Assembly (NCBI RefSeq): GCF_025137375.1
Contig: NZ_CP073720.1
Coordinates: forward strand, 62,001-126,000
DNA: 64,000 nt
From: Dactylosporangium fulvum
GTDB taxonomy: Bacteria; Actinomycetota; Actinomycetes; Mycobacteriales; Micromonosporaceae
Direction of reading: 5' to 3'
Part shown: positions 49,675-58,418 of the stretch, piece after piece
Layout of the letters: each line of letters starts with the position of its first letter
Numbering within the stretch: the stretch's first letter is position 1
The notes under the pieces: model-generated
What the model was told of the DNA's origin: nothing
The model's database searches: none
What the model saw: the letters and a program-made list of their open reading frames with translations, nothing else
Made by a program: the position numbers and the translations under genes

Positions 49675-51435
49675 TCACTTCTGGTTCGCTGGACGGAGGC
49701 AGAGGACCTGGTCCTTCTGGCCCTTGTGCTGCAGGACGATGTACGGCTGGCTGGCGTCGGAGCAGCTCTCCGGCTTGTCGACCTTCGAAACGATGGTGAA
49801 GGCGCCGTCGTCGGAGCAGCCGGCCTTCTTCGCGGAGTCGCCGTCCTGTTTCACGCAGGAGTTGACGGCGAAGCTCGTGCTGCCGGCGTTGTTGAGCGCC
49901 ACGACGATGGCCGTGCCGGCGACCGCCAGCAGGAACACCACGACCACGATCACCAGGCCGAGCAGCAGGCTGCGACGGTTCTTCGGGGCCGGTGGCGGGG
50001 TCGGCACCCCGGTGTCGCCCTCGGCCGGCGGCGGCGTCGACGGCGGGGCGGTTTCGCCGGGCATCGTGACGAGGTCGCTGAACTTCGGCCCGGTGGGCGC
50101 GGCGGCACTGGGAACGGACGCCTGGTACACGCCGGTCGCCGGGGGCGGGGCGGCCTGGTAGACCCCGGTCGCGTGCGGCGCCGAGGCCTGATACACCCCG
50201 GTGGCCGGCGGTGCGCTCGACGGGTAGGTGCCGGTGGCCTGTGGTGCGGACGACGGGTAGCCGGCGGCGGGCGGTGCGCTCGACGGATACGTGCCGGTGG
50301 GCTGTGGGGCGCCGGTCTGCCCGCCCGCCGGGAAGGAGCCCGCCGCCGGGGCGACCGTCGGCGGGAACGGGCCGGCGGGTGGCGCGGGCGGGGCCGGGGG
50401 AGCGCTGGCCGGGCCGGTCGCCGGTGGGGCCGAGGCCTGGTAGATCCCGGGGGTCGGGGGCGCCGACGTGGGGCCGGCCGGCGGCCCGGAGGCGGGGATG
50501 GTGCCGGGGGCGGGCGGCGCGGAGGTCGGCGGGACGGAGACGGAGGCGCGGGCGGCGTACGTTCGCGGTGGCTGGGCCGACGGCGGGATCTGGCCGAGGC
50601 TCGGTGGTGGCGCGGGCATCGCCGGGCCGCCGGGCGACTGGACAGCCGGCGGCGCGGAGACGGGGCCGCCCTGAGCGGGCGAGGGCGGGACCTGGGCGGC
50701 GCCGGTCGGGACCTGTGCCGACCCGGCGGAGGGCACCTGGGCGGCCGCCGAGAAGCCCTGCACCGGTCCGGGGGGCGGCTGAGCGGCCGAGCCGGACGGG
50801 GCCTGCGCGGAACCGAAGGGGATCTGGGCCGAGCCCGACGGGGTCTGAGCCGATCCGGGCGGCGTTTGACCGAAGGCTGGGGGAACCTGTGCGGAACCCG
50901 AGGGCGACGGGACACGGGCCGAACCCGACGAACCTCCGGCACCTGGAGCGGAGACCGGCGCGGCGGAGACGGGAGAGGACGAGACCGGGGTGGCTGACAC
51001 CGGAGCGGTGCCGGCGGAACCAGACGGTCCGGTCTGGGCCGGGGACGGCACCGGGACGAAGCCGGGGAAACTGCCGGGCGGACCGAGCGAGGTCTGGCCG
51101 GGCGGGGGCTGCGGCACCCGTGGCGGCAGCGGGCCGGCCGGCGGGAACGGGCCGGGGCGGGCCGGCTCCGGCTCGATGCCGGCCGAGGGCTGCGGCGGGG
51201 CCGGTGCGGCGAACGAGGTCGGTGGGGCAGGTGGTGCAGGTGGTGCGGACGTGGGCGGAGCCGACACGGGCTGTGACGGTGCCGGGGGAGCCGACATCGG
51301 TGGCGGTGACATGGGCGGAGGCGACGCGGGTGCGGGCACCGACGCCGTAGCGCGGACGGCCGGGGGCTTGCCCACCTGCGGCGTGGCCGCCGCACCGTCG
51401 TCCGTGTCGGACGGGTGGGACTGGTCGGACGTCAT
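49675..51435 (-). CDS. Pro/Ala-rich membrane protein with LppU/SCO3897-like C-terminus
   Basis: The 586-residue product begins with about 480 residues of low-complexity Pro/Ala/Ser/Gly sequence, including repeats such as TGVYQASAPHA. One membrane segment (about 491-517, SLLLGLVIVVVVFLLAVAGTAI) and a 70-residue extracellular domain follow. That domain's four Cys (NSCVKQ, AGCSDDG, ESCSDA, VLCLRP) fit the LppU/SCO3897 type. The function is unknown. ATG 51435 is behind AGGAGG. The stop lies 4 bp before the next gene. Confidence 0.82.
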   Translation of the reverse strand: MTSDQSHPSDTDDGAAATPQVGKPPAVRATASVPAPASPPPMSPPPMSAPPAPSQPVSAPPTSAPPAPPAPPTSFAAPAPPQPSAGIEPEPARPGPFPPAGPLPPRVPQPPPGQTSLGPPGSFPGFVPVPSPAQTGPSGSAGTAPVSATPVSSSPVSAAPVSAPGAGGSSGSARVPSPSGSAQVPPAFGQTPPGSAQTPSGSAQIPFGSAQAPSGSAAQPPPGPVQGFSAAAQVPSAGSAQVPTGAAQVPPSPAQGGPVSAPPAVQSPGGPAMPAPPPSLGQIPPSAQPPRTYAARASVSVPPTSAPPAPGTIPASGPPAGPTSAPPTPGIYQASAPPATGPASAPPAPPAPPAGPFPPTVAPAAGSFPAGGQTGAPQPTGTYPSSAPPAAGYPSSAPQATGTYPSSAPPATGVYQASAPHATGVYQAAPPPATGVYQASVPSAAAPTGPKFSDLVTMPGETAPPSTPPPAEGDTGVPTPPPAPKNRRSLLLGLVIVVVVFLLAVAGTAIVVALNNAGSTSFAVNSCVKQDGDSAKKAGCSDDGAFTIVSKVDKPESCSDASQPYIVLQHKGQKDQVLCLRPANQK

Positions 51436-51550
51436 GCGAGCCTCCTGTTGGTCAGACCCTTGCGACCGTAGTCGACGTGGGACGGACATGGCAGAGCCGT
51501 TGCCGAGGTTCGTCGGCACGAACCCGGAAGTGACCACACGTTAGCGGTAC

Positions 51551-51592
51551 GAAAAAGCCGCCCCGGTCCGGGGAGGAGCGGACCGGGGCGGT
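51551..51592 (-). terminator. Terminator of the 44-residue gene (minus strand)
   Basis: ACCGCCCCGGTCC pairs with GGACCGGGGCGGC on the minus strand and is followed by TTTTT. Confidence 0.85.
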
Positions 51593-51619
51593 TCGGGGTG
51601 CTGCGGGTGTGGCCATGGG

Positions 51620-51754
51620 TCAATCGCGACTGAGCATGGCGTGGAGTTCGTCGCGGAGGGCGCTCGACGGGTTCTTGGCGATGGCGCGCTCGATGGCGTC
51701 GAGACGGCGGGCGGCTTTGCGGCGCGCGCGGTAACGCTCGATGAAGGTGCTCAT
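51620..51754 (-). CDS. Small basic helical protein of 44 residues
   Basis: ATG 51754 has GAGGAG seven bases upstream. The product, MSTFIERYRARRKAARRLDA then IERAIAKNPSSALRDELHAM and a short end, is basic and helical. A strong terminator follows, so it is a complete small transcription unit. No function can be given. Confidence 0.7.
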   Translation of the reverse strand: MSTFIERYRARRKAARRLDAIERAIAKNPSSALRDELHAMLSRD

Positions 51755-51910
51755 GACCGGCTCCTCGGGTCGATGTAAGGAGGTCTTTGTCTCTCATCCA
51801 TTACATCGCCTGAGAAAGATCCAAATCCAGCGATTATCAAGTGATGCGGCCCACCAGCCGAAGATTCTTAGGTCAGACACCTCGGCAAACGCCCAGTTCG
51901 TCGGCCACAT

Positions 51911-51945
51911 GACAGTGGCCCCGTGCTCAGCGCGGGGCCACTGTC
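51911..51945 (-). terminator. Hairpin after the 2-oxoacid dehydrogenase operon
   Basis: GACAGTGGCCCCG pairs with CGGGGCCACTGTC around a short loop, 35 bp after the E2 stop; no T run. Confidence 0.75.
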
Positions 51946-51980
51946 GACGGATTGGCCTGCTCGGGTCGGCCGCCGGAGTG

Positions 51981-53357
51981 TTAGCTCCAGGCCAGGAGCA
52001 CGCCCTCCGGGTCCTCGAGGAACGCTCCGATGTCGCGGAGGAACTTCGAGCCCAGTTCGCCGTCGATGATGCGGTGGTCGAACGACAGGCCCAGGGTGGT
52101 CACCTGACGGATCTTGATCTTGCCCTTGTGCACCCAGGGCTGCTCACGGACCGCGCCGAACACCAGGATCGCCGATTCGCCCGGGGGCAGGATCGGCGTG
52201 CCGGAGTCGACGCCGAAGACGCCGACGCTGGTGATCGTGAACGTGCCGCCGGTCATGTCGGCCGGCGGGGTCCGGCCGTCGCGGGCCGTTTTCACCAGTC
52301 CGTTGAGCGCGTCGGCGAGCTCGCGGGTGGTCAGCTCATGCGCGTCCTTGATGTTCGGCACGATGAGGCCGCGCTCGGTGGCGGCCGCGATGCCGAGGTT
52401 GACGTAGCGCTTGAGCACGATCTCGGTGTCCTGCCAGGACGAGTTGACCATCGGGTGGCGCTTGATGGCCAGCAGGACGGCCTTGGCGACCAGCAGCAGC
52501 GGCGAGACACGGACGTCGCGCCAGTCGCGGTGGGCCTTGAGCCGTTCGAGCGCCTTCATCGAGCGGGTGACGTCGACCGTCAGGAACTCGGTCACGTGCG
52601 GCGCGGTGAATGCGCTGGCCACCATGTTCTCGGCGGTCAGCTTGCGCACGCCCTTGACCGGGATGCGCTCCTCCCGCTCGCCGGGGACGGCGACCCGGGC
52701 CGGCGTCACGGCGGGAGCCTGCGTCTGGGACGCGAGCACGTCGTCGCGGGTGATCGAGCCGTTGGGACCGGTGCCCGAGATGCCGGTCAGGTCGACGCCG
52801 AGGTCGCGGGCGAGCTTGCGGACCGGCGGCTTGGCGAGCACCGCACCGTTGCGGGGCGGCGCCGGTGCCGGGGCCGGCTTCGGTTCCGGAGCGGGCTGGG
52901 GTGCCGGTGCGGGCACGTCCGGTACGACTCCTGGACCGGAATTCCGGGGACGGCGCTTGGCCACCGTGGTCTTGGGGCCGTAACCCACGAGCACCGCGGT
53001 GCGGCCGCCCGGGGCGGGACCACCGATCAGGCCGGGCTCGACCGGGCCGTCGCCGGCCACCTCGACGGCGGCGAGCGACGCGGCCGACGGCGCGGGCAGG
53101 TCGCCGGCGGCGGGGTCGGTGTCGATGGCGATGATCGGCTGGCCGACCTCCACCGTCGTGCCCTCCGGGTGGAAGATCCGGGTGACCTTCCCGGCCCACT
53201 TCGCCGGGATCTCGACCGCGGCCTTCGCGGTCTCGACCTCGACGATCGGCTGGTTGAGCGTGATCGTGTCGCCCACGCCGACCAGCCACTTGAGGATCTC
53301 GCCCTCGGTGAGTCCCTCGCCCAGGTCGGGCAGGTTGAACTCCTTGACTCTGGTCAC
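51981..53357 (-). CDS. Branched-chain/2-oxoacid dehydrogenase E2 (dihydrolipoyl acyltransferase)
   Basis: The 458-residue protein has a lipoyl domain (about 1-80; lipoyl-Lys in VEVETAKAAVEIP), a Pro/Ala-rich linker, an E3-binding domain (about 175-215: PPVRKLARDLGVDLTGISGTGPNGSITRDDV) and a catalytic acyltransferase domain ending FDHRIIDG. It moves the acyl group from E1 to CoA. GTG 53357 follows GGGGG. Single lipoyl domains are typical of branched-chain (Bkd) complexes; pyruvate cannot be excluded. Confidence 0.9.
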   Translation of the reverse strand: MTRVKEFNLPDLGEGLTEGEILKWLVGVGDTITLNQPIVEVETAKAAVEIPAKWAGKVTRIFHPEGTTVEVGQPIIAIDTDPAAGDLPAPSAASLAAVEVAGDGPVEPGLIGGPAPGGRTAVLVGYGPKTTVAKRRPRNSGPGVVPDVPAPAPQPAPEPKPAPAPAPPRNGAVLAKPPVRKLARDLGVDLTGISGTGPNGSITRDDVLASQTQAPAVTPARVAVPGEREERIPVKGVRKLTAENMVASAFTAPHVTEFLTVDVTRSMKALERLKAHRDWRDVRVSPLLLVAKAVLLAIKRHPMVNSSWQDTEIVLKRYVNLGIAAATERGLIVPNIKDAHELTTRELADALNGLVKTARDGRTPPADMTGGTFTITSVGVFGVDSGTPILPPGESAILVFGAVREQPWVHKGKIKIRQVTTLGLSFDHRIIDGELGSKFLRDIGAFLEDPEGVLLAWS

Positions 53358-53368
53358 GACGCGGCCCC

Positions 53369-54346
53369 CTAGAACCCGAACGAGCGGTCGACGGCGTCGA
53401 GCACCCGGTCGAGGTCCGGCAGGTACTCCTCCTCCACCCGGGCGGCCGGGTAGGGGGTGTCGAAGCCGCCGACCCGCAGGACCGGAGCCTCCAAGGAGTA
53501 GAAGCACTCCTCGGTGATCCGGGCCGCGATCTCGGCGCCGAGGCCCAGATTGACCGGCGCCTCGTGGACGACGACCGCGCGGCCGGTGCGGCGCACCGAC
53601 GCGTAGACCGGGGCCAGGTCGAGCGGCGAGAGCGAGCGCAGGTCGATGACCTCGATGTTCCGGCCGTCCTCGGTCGCGGCGGTGGCGGCGTCGAGCGCGG
53701 TGCGCACCATCGGGCCGTAGGCGATCACGGTCGCGTCGGTGCCGGGCCGGGCCACCCGCGAGGCGTGCAGCGGCAGGCTCGCGGTATCGACGTTGACCTC
53801 GCCCTTCTCCCAGTAGCGGCGCTTGGGCTCGAGGAAGATGATCGGGTCGTCGGACTCGATCGACTGCTGGATCATCCAGTACGCGTCGTCGGGGTTCGCG
53901 CACGATACGACCTTGAGGCCGGCCGTGTGCGCGAAGTAGGCCTCCGGCGACTCGGAGTGGTGCTCCACCGCGCCGATGCCGCCGCCGAACGGGATGCGGA
54001 TGACCATGGGCATGCGGACGTTGCCCTTCGAGCGGTAGTGCATTTTGGCGACCTGCGCCACGATCTGGTCGTAGGCGGGGTAGACGAACCCGTCGAACTG
54101 GATCTCGCAGACCGGCCGGTAGCCGCGGATGGCGAGGCCGACCGCGGTGCCGATGATGCCCGACTCGGCGAGCGGGGTGTCGATGACGCGGTCCTCGCCG
54201 AAGTCCTTCTGCAGGCCGTCGGTGATGCGGAAGACGCCACCGAGCTTGCCGACGTCCTCACCCATGATGAGGACCTTGGGGTCGCGCTCCATCGCCCGGC
54301 GCAGGCCGGTGTTGAGCGCCTTGCCGATCGACAGGGTCTCGGCCAT
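53369..54346 (-). CDS. 2-oxoacid dehydrogenase E1 component, beta subunit
   Basis: The 325-residue protein matches the E1 beta family: IMGEDVGKLGGVFRIT, DTPLAESGIIGTAVGLA, EIQFDGFVYPAYDQI, VRIPFGGGIGAVEHHSESPE and VHEAPVNLGLGAEIAARI. With the alpha subunit it binds thiamine diphosphate and decarboxylates branched-chain or related 2-oxoacids. Its ATG overlaps the alpha-subunit stop (TGATG). Confidence 0.93.
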   Translation of the reverse strand: MAETLSIGKALNTGLRRAMERDPKVLIMGEDVGKLGGVFRITDGLQKDFGEDRVIDTPLAESGIIGTAVGLAIRGYRPVCEIQFDGFVYPAYDQIVAQVAKMHYRSKGNVRMPMVIRIPFGGGIGAVEHHSESPEAYFAHTAGLKVVSCANPDDAYWMIQQSIESDDPIIFLEPKRRYWEKGEVNVDTASLPLHASRVARPGTDATVIAYGPMVRTALDAATAATEDGRNIEVIDLRSLSPLDLAPVYASVRRTGRAVVVHEAPVNLGLGAEIAARITEECFYSLEAPVLRVGGFDTPYPAARVEEEYLPDLDRVLDAVDRSFGF

Positions 54347-55479
54347 CAGTGCCCACTCCCCTCGAACGACGCAAGGTAGTTCGCGAACTGTTCCTTCTGC
54401 TGGTCGAGCTCCGGCGAACCGTTCGGGTAGACGTGCTCGAACATCGTCATCGGGTCGGGGTCGGGCATGCTGAGCACCCGCTCGCGCAGCTCGACGGCGG
54501 CGACCCGGGCCTCCTCGTCGATCGCGTCGAAGTAGTCGGCCTTCGCCATGCCCTGCTTCTCCAGGAAGGCACGCAGCCGCTTGATCGGGTCCTTCGCCTG
54601 CCAGGCCTCGACCTCGCTGGCGATGCGGTAGCGGGTCGGGTCGTCCGACGTCGTGTGGGCGCCCATGCGGTACGTGTACGCCTCGATCAGCGACGGGCCC
54701 TGGCCGTGCCGGGCGTCGTCGAGCGCCTTGCGGGTGACCGCGTAGCAGGCGAGCACGTCGTTGCCGTCCACCCGCAGGCCGGGGAAGCCGAAGCCGCTGG
54801 CGCGGTGGTACAGGGGCACGCGGGTCTGCCGCTCCAGCGGCTCGGAGATCGCGTACTGGTTGTTCTGGCAGAAGAAGACCAGCGGCGCGTTGAAGACCGA
54901 CGCCCAGATGAACGCCTCGTTGACGTCGCCCTGGCTGGTGGCGCCGTCGCCGAAGTACGCGATCACCGCCTCGCCGTCGTCGGAGCCGACCTTGCCGTCC
55001 TTGGTGATGCCCATGGCGTAGCCGGTCGCGTGGAGCGTCTGCGCCCCGATGACGATCGTGTACAAGTTGAACTTGAACTCGTTGGGGTCCCAGCCGCCCT
55101 GATTGACGCCCCGGAACAGGCCCAACGGCATGATCGGGTCGATTCCGCGGCAGTAGAGGACCCCGTGTTCGCGATACGTCGGAAACGCCATGTCCTGCGG
55201 TCGCAGTGCCCGGCCGGATCCGACCTGGGCCGCCTCCTGGCCCAGCAGGCTCGCCCAAATGCCCAGCTCACCCTGACGCTGCAGGGCGGTCGCCTCGGCG
55301 TCGAGCTTCCGGACCACGACGAGGTCGTGGTACAGCGACCGGTACTCGTCTTCGGTGAAGTCGACCGTGTAGTCGGGGTGATCGACCCGGTCGCCCTCGG
55401 GGGTGAGCAGCTGCACGAACGCGGGTTCAGGCACGGCCCGTGTCCTGTGCGTCCGGGCCTTGGCTTCGCCCTTCGCCAT
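54346..55479 (-). CDS. 2-oxoacid dehydrogenase E1 component, alpha subunit
   Basis: The 377-residue protein has the thiamine diphosphate motif of E1 alpha (YFGDGATSQGDVNEAFIWA through FCQNNQYAIS), QEAAQVGSGRAL near the N-terminus and the phosphorylation-loop-like YRMGAHTTSDDPTRYR. It heads the alpha-beta-E2 operon for branched-chain 2-oxoacid breakdown, a source of acyl-CoA primers in actinomycetes. ATG 55479 follows AGGGAG; an upstream ATG at 55548 lacks a site. Confidence 0.93.
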   Translation of the reverse strand: MAKGEAKARTHRTRAVPEPAFVQLLTPEGDRVDHPDYTVDFTEDEYRSLYHDLVVVRKLDAEATALQRQGELGIWASLLGQEAAQVGSGRALRPQDMAFPTYREHGVLYCRGIDPIMPLGLFRGVNQGGWDPNEFKFNLYTIVIGAQTLHATGYAMGITKDGKVGSDDGEAVIAYFGDGATSQGDVNEAFIWASVFNAPLVFFCQNNQYAISEPLERQTRVPLYHRASGFGFPGLRVDGNDVLACYAVTRKALDDARHGQGPSLIEAYTYRMGAHTTSDDPTRYRIASEVEAWQAKDPIKRLRAFLEKQGMAKADYFDAIDEEARVAAVELRERVLSMPDPDPMTMFEHVYPNGSPELDQQKEQFANYLASFEGSGH

Positions 55480-55818
55480 CCGTTTCTCCCTGTCGTCTCT
55501 CGCGTCGGCAGCGGGGGTGACCCTGCCGCGCAGCGGGGGTGGCTGCAACGCGGCAACCCGGTGGGGTCGGCACGTCGCGGGTGGGCACGACGGATCATGC
55601 CCGGGAGCCGGCCCCGAGGGCCCCTGCCTCGCAGGGTATGCGGAGGCTACGGCCCCGTTGCCGGTGTGTGTCCAGCATCGCAGAACGCGTGTCGATCGAC
55701 ACCATGGAGTTCCGGTTCCTCCGATGGCGGATGCCGAAAAATCCCCCTAGTCCGGGCAGATCCTCCTGTCATCACCCGACGTTGTTCCTTACGTCCCCGG
55801 ATACTTGGAGTTCTCGCG

Positions 55819-56475
55819 TTGCCTTCCTCTCCCGGCTCCTCTTCCCCCGACGACGTCCGGACGCACCGTTCGTTTTCGCCGAACCGGCGCCCGTTGCTGA
55901 TCTCCGCGCTGCTGGTGGCGCTGACATCGGTACCGACGATGATCGTCGTGGCCGCGGGCAGTGCGACGCTCGACAGCACGTCGCGGTCGCGGATTCCGGT
56001 GATCGCGGAGCCGCGCCCGGGTCCGGTCGTGGTGGATTCGTCGCCGCGCACCGGCCTGCACCCGTCCGGCGTGCCCGACCGGAACTCGCTCGCCGCGGTC
56101 CCGGCGGCACCGCAGCCGCCCGGCCGGCCGCGGACGTCCGCCCGTGTCTCCGGTGGCTCCGGCGGCGGTCTTTCCGTCGGTACGGGCACCAGGCCGCCGA
56201 AGCAGGCCACCGTCGAGGGGTTGCCGCCACCGGCAACTCCACCGCCGGCCGTCTCGCCTGGCGGTTCGTCGGGCGGCCCTTCCGGTGGCTCTGCCGGGGG
56301 TCGGCCGCCGGCGTCCGGGGTTCCGATCCAGGACCGGGCGTGGCCCGGCTGGGACAACGGATTGAAGGGCAAGCAGGAGTCGACGCGGGGCACGCGGCGT
56401 GCGTCCCTCTGGCGGACCAATCCGTCAGGCTCGATCGATCGGGCCGAAACCGCTGGTCCGGGCTGCCGTCCCTGA
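55819..56475 (+). CDS. Membrane-anchored Gly/Pro/Ser-rich hypothetical protein
   Basis: From TTG 55819 (GGAG eight bases before) the product has 218 residues: a polar N-terminal part, one membrane segment (about 28-52, LLISALLVALTSVPTMIVVAAG) and a low-complexity outer region rich in Pro, Gly and Ser. No domain was recognised. Coding character is moderate, and the start is inferred; the frame is open far upstream, antisense to the E1 genes, which is not coding. Confidence 0.5.
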   Translation: MPSSPGSSSPDDVRTHRSFSPNRRPLLISALLVALTSVPTMIVVAAGSATLDSTSRSRIPVIAEPRPGPVVVDSSPRTGLHPSGVPDRNSLAAVPAAPQPPGRPRTSARVSGGSGGGLSVGTGTRPPKQATVEGLPPPATPPPAVSPGGSSGGPSGGSAGGRPPASGVPIQDRAWPGWDNGLKGKQESTRGTRRASLWRTNPSGSIDRAETAGPGCRP

Positions 56476-56503
56476 GCGGTTGGGCTCGGCGCCGGCGGGG
56501 TCC

Positions 56504-56683
56504 TCAGCGGTCGGCGCGAGTGTGCGAGTTGCGGGTGATCGCAACCCAGGCGGTCGAGAACGGCTTGCAGGGCCACCGCCCGCAGCCGGCGCTGCAGCTC
56601 GTGACCTGCGGTCCGGGTGTCGGCCGGTGTCGCTCCACGCGGCGTCGGGCATCGGTCACCGCGTGGTCGTAGATGACGGCCAT
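56504..56683 (-). CDS. Small Cys-rich protein at the second Scr1/DUF397 locus
   Basis: ATG 56683 has GGGAGGA seven bases upstream and encodes 59 residues (MAVIYDHAVTDARRR, then TSCSAGCGRWPCKPFSTAW). Three Cys in CSAGCGRWPC could bind metal or form a redox site. It lies 28 bp downstream of the 85-residue gene on the same strand, so the two are probably co-transcribed away from the Scr1-type regulator. The function is unknown. The frame is short but the start signal and motif are good. Confidence 0.65.
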   Translation of the reverse strand: MAVIYDHAVTDARRRVERHRPTPGPQVTSCSAGCGRWPCKPFSTAWVAITRNSHTRADR

Positions 56684-56711
56684 CGTGGTTCCTCCCGCCG
56701 CTTCTCGCTGG

Positions 56712-56969
56712 TCAGATGCCTTGGGCCGCAGGCGCCGTCCACAGCAGGCGGGCGCTGAAGAGCTGCTGCGCGGTGGCGAGTGCGGCCTCGGCGGATCGGA
56801 ACGTCATCACTTCGGACTTGCCGTTGCCGAGCCGCCAGGTCAGCACCGCTTGATCGGGCAGCTCGTGTCCCCACGCGACGACCTGCGGATGGTCGTCATC
56901 ATCCGGATCCGCGACAATGCCGAAGAGGCGCGGTGCGCCTTCCAGGAGGAGCTTGTCGTCCTCGAGCAC
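56712..56969 (-). CDS. 85-residue hypothetical protein, divergent from the Scr1-type regulator
   Basis: GTG 56969 has AGGGAG seven bases upstream. The product (LEDDKLLLEGAPRLFGIVAD, then VLTWRLGNGKSEVMTFRSAE and a helical end AEAALATAQQLFSARLLW) looks like a small alpha/beta fold. No family was recognised. It lies just upstream of the Cys-rich small gene and diverges from the regulator at 57145. The longer open frame to 57314 runs across the divergent promoter. Confidence 0.65.
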   Translation of the reverse strand: MLEDDKLLLEGAPRLFGIVADPDDDDHPQVVAWGHELPDQAVLTWRLGNGKSEVMTFRSAEAALATAQQLFSARLLWTAPAAQGI

Positions 56970-57144
56970 GACTGATCTCCCTCGGGCTGAGGAGGGATCT
57001 GACCGCTCCAGAATGCACGTGCAGGTTTCCGCGGGCAATACGTTCTGGCGAAGTTGAGTAGAGCAAGCCAATCGCTTAGCCGTGGACATGCTTGCGCGGC
57101 ACCCCGGTAACGGACACACTCGTCTTGAGTAATGGAGGTGAGCG

Positions 57145-57996
57145 GTGTCCAGCGCCCAGAGCCCCACGTTCCCACGATTCCAGTTGGGCAAACAGCTGAG
57201 AGCGCTGCGTGAGAAGTCGCGACTCACCACGGAGGACGTCGGGCTGCAGCTCGACTGCTCACCGAGCACCATCAGCCGGATGGAGGGCGGCAAGGTAGGC
57301 ATTCGCCGCAGCACGCTTGAGCGCCTTCTGGAGATTTACGAGGTAACCGACCGTGAGCACATCGAGACATTGATCGCGCTCGCGCGTGAAGGCAAGACGC
57401 GCGGTTGGTTCGCCCGTTACGGCGATCTGCCCAGCAGCTACTCCCGGTATATCGGCCTGGAATCCAACGCGATCGAGATGCGTGACTACGAGGCGCTGGT
57501 CGTGCCCGGGATGCTGCAGACCGAGGAATACACCCGCGCCCTGCTCGCGGCGGCCTCCCCGGGGGAGTCGGAGGACGCCGTGGAGGCGCACGTGAACGCG
57601 CGGCGGGAGCGACAGGGCCTGCTCAACCGCGCCGAGAACCCGTTGCAGTTCATCGCGGTCCTGGATGAGAGCGTGATCCGTCGCCTCATCGGCGGACCCG
57701 ACATCATGCGGTCGCAGCTGAAGCACCTGGCCGACATGGGCCGGGCGAGGAACGTGACGATCCAGGTCCTGCCCTTCTCCGGAGGGGCGTATGCCGGCAT
57801 GGCCGGGTCGTTCGCGATCCTCAGGTTCAAAGGTGCACCAAGCGTCGTGTATGCCGAGGCCATGGCCGGTGACATCTACCAGGAAGCCGGAGATGTCCAG
57901 CGGTACAACGACGTGTTCGAGAGTCTGCGAGCCGCCGCGCTCAGCCCATTCGAGTCGATCAAGATGATCGAGCTCGCGGTGTCTGAGACGGCCTGA
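57145..57996 (+). CDS. XRE-family regulator of the Scr1/DUF5753 type (second locus)
   Basis: The 283-residue protein is a paralogue of the one at 4011: N-terminal helix-turn-helix (LGKQLRALREKSRLTTEDVG, CSPSTISRMEGGK) and a DUF5753 domain with YEALVVPGMLQTEEYTRALL, AVLDESVIRRLIGGPD and VTIQVLPFSGGAYAGMAGSF. GTG 57145 follows GGAGGTGAGCG. A DUF397 gene begins 17 bp after its stop. Confidence 0.92.
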   Translation: MSSAQSPTFPRFQLGKQLRALREKSRLTTEDVGLQLDCSPSTISRMEGGKVGIRRSTLERLLEIYEVTDREHIETLIALAREGKTRGWFARYGDLPSSYSRYIGLESNAIEMRDYEALVVPGMLQTEEYTRALLAAASPGESEDAVEAHVNARRERQGLLNRAENPLQFIAVLDESVIRRLIGGPDIMRSQLKHLADMGRARNVTIQVLPFSGGAYAGMAGSFAILRFKGAPSVVYAEAMAGDIYQEAGDVQRYNDVFESLRAAALSPFESIKMIELAVSETA

Positions 57997-58013
57997 CCTG
58001 AAGGAGTGCGCAG

Positions 58014-58214
58014 ATGACTGCGCTCAACGAGCGGTGGCACAAGCCCACCCGAAGCGGCAACAACGGACAGTGCGTCGAGGCGCGGTTCGTCGACGGCGTC
58101 GTCGAGGTCCGCAACTCCAACGCCCCGGATGCGGGACTTGTGCGGTTCACCCGCGCGGAATGGGAGACCTTCCTCGCCGCGGTCGACACGGACGGCGAAT
58201 TCCGCCTGCCGTAA
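58014..58214 (+). CDS. DUF397 domain protein (second locus)
   Basis: The 66-residue product shows the DUF397 pattern RWHKPTRSGNNGQCVEARFV, VEVRNSNAPD and FTRAEWETFLAAVDTDGEF. It pairs with the upstream regulator and is closed by a strong terminator. Compared with the first locus it lacks the N-terminal extension. Confidence 0.92.
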   Translation: MTALNERWHKPTRSGNNGQCVEARFVDGVVEVRNSNAPDAGLVRFTRAEWETFLAAVDTDGEFRLP

Positions 58215-58240
58215 CCATGTCGACCTACGCCTGACAACAG

Positions 58241-58280
58241 CGAAGGGACAGCCCCGACCGGCTGTCCCTTCGTCGTTTTA
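58241..58280 (+). terminator. Terminator after DUF397
   Basis: CGAAGGGACAGCC pairs with GGCTGTCCCTTCG around CCGACC, followed by TCGTTTTA. Confidence 0.9.
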
Positions 58281-58418
58281 GCTGCGAGCCGATCCGATCG
58301 TATCGCCGATCGACCTGTTTCGGTAACTGTATGGTCGCTATCCGCGTGATGCTGCAAAAGCCGCGGTTGGTAGCAATACCGCGATGTGGGTGTCGCGACG
58401 GGTCGAACCGGAGTAAGG

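Noticed and set aside
54349..55818. Upstream part of the long plus-strand frame ending at 56475
   Set aside because: It is antisense to the E1 alpha gene; only the part from about 55819 has its own start signal and membrane segment.
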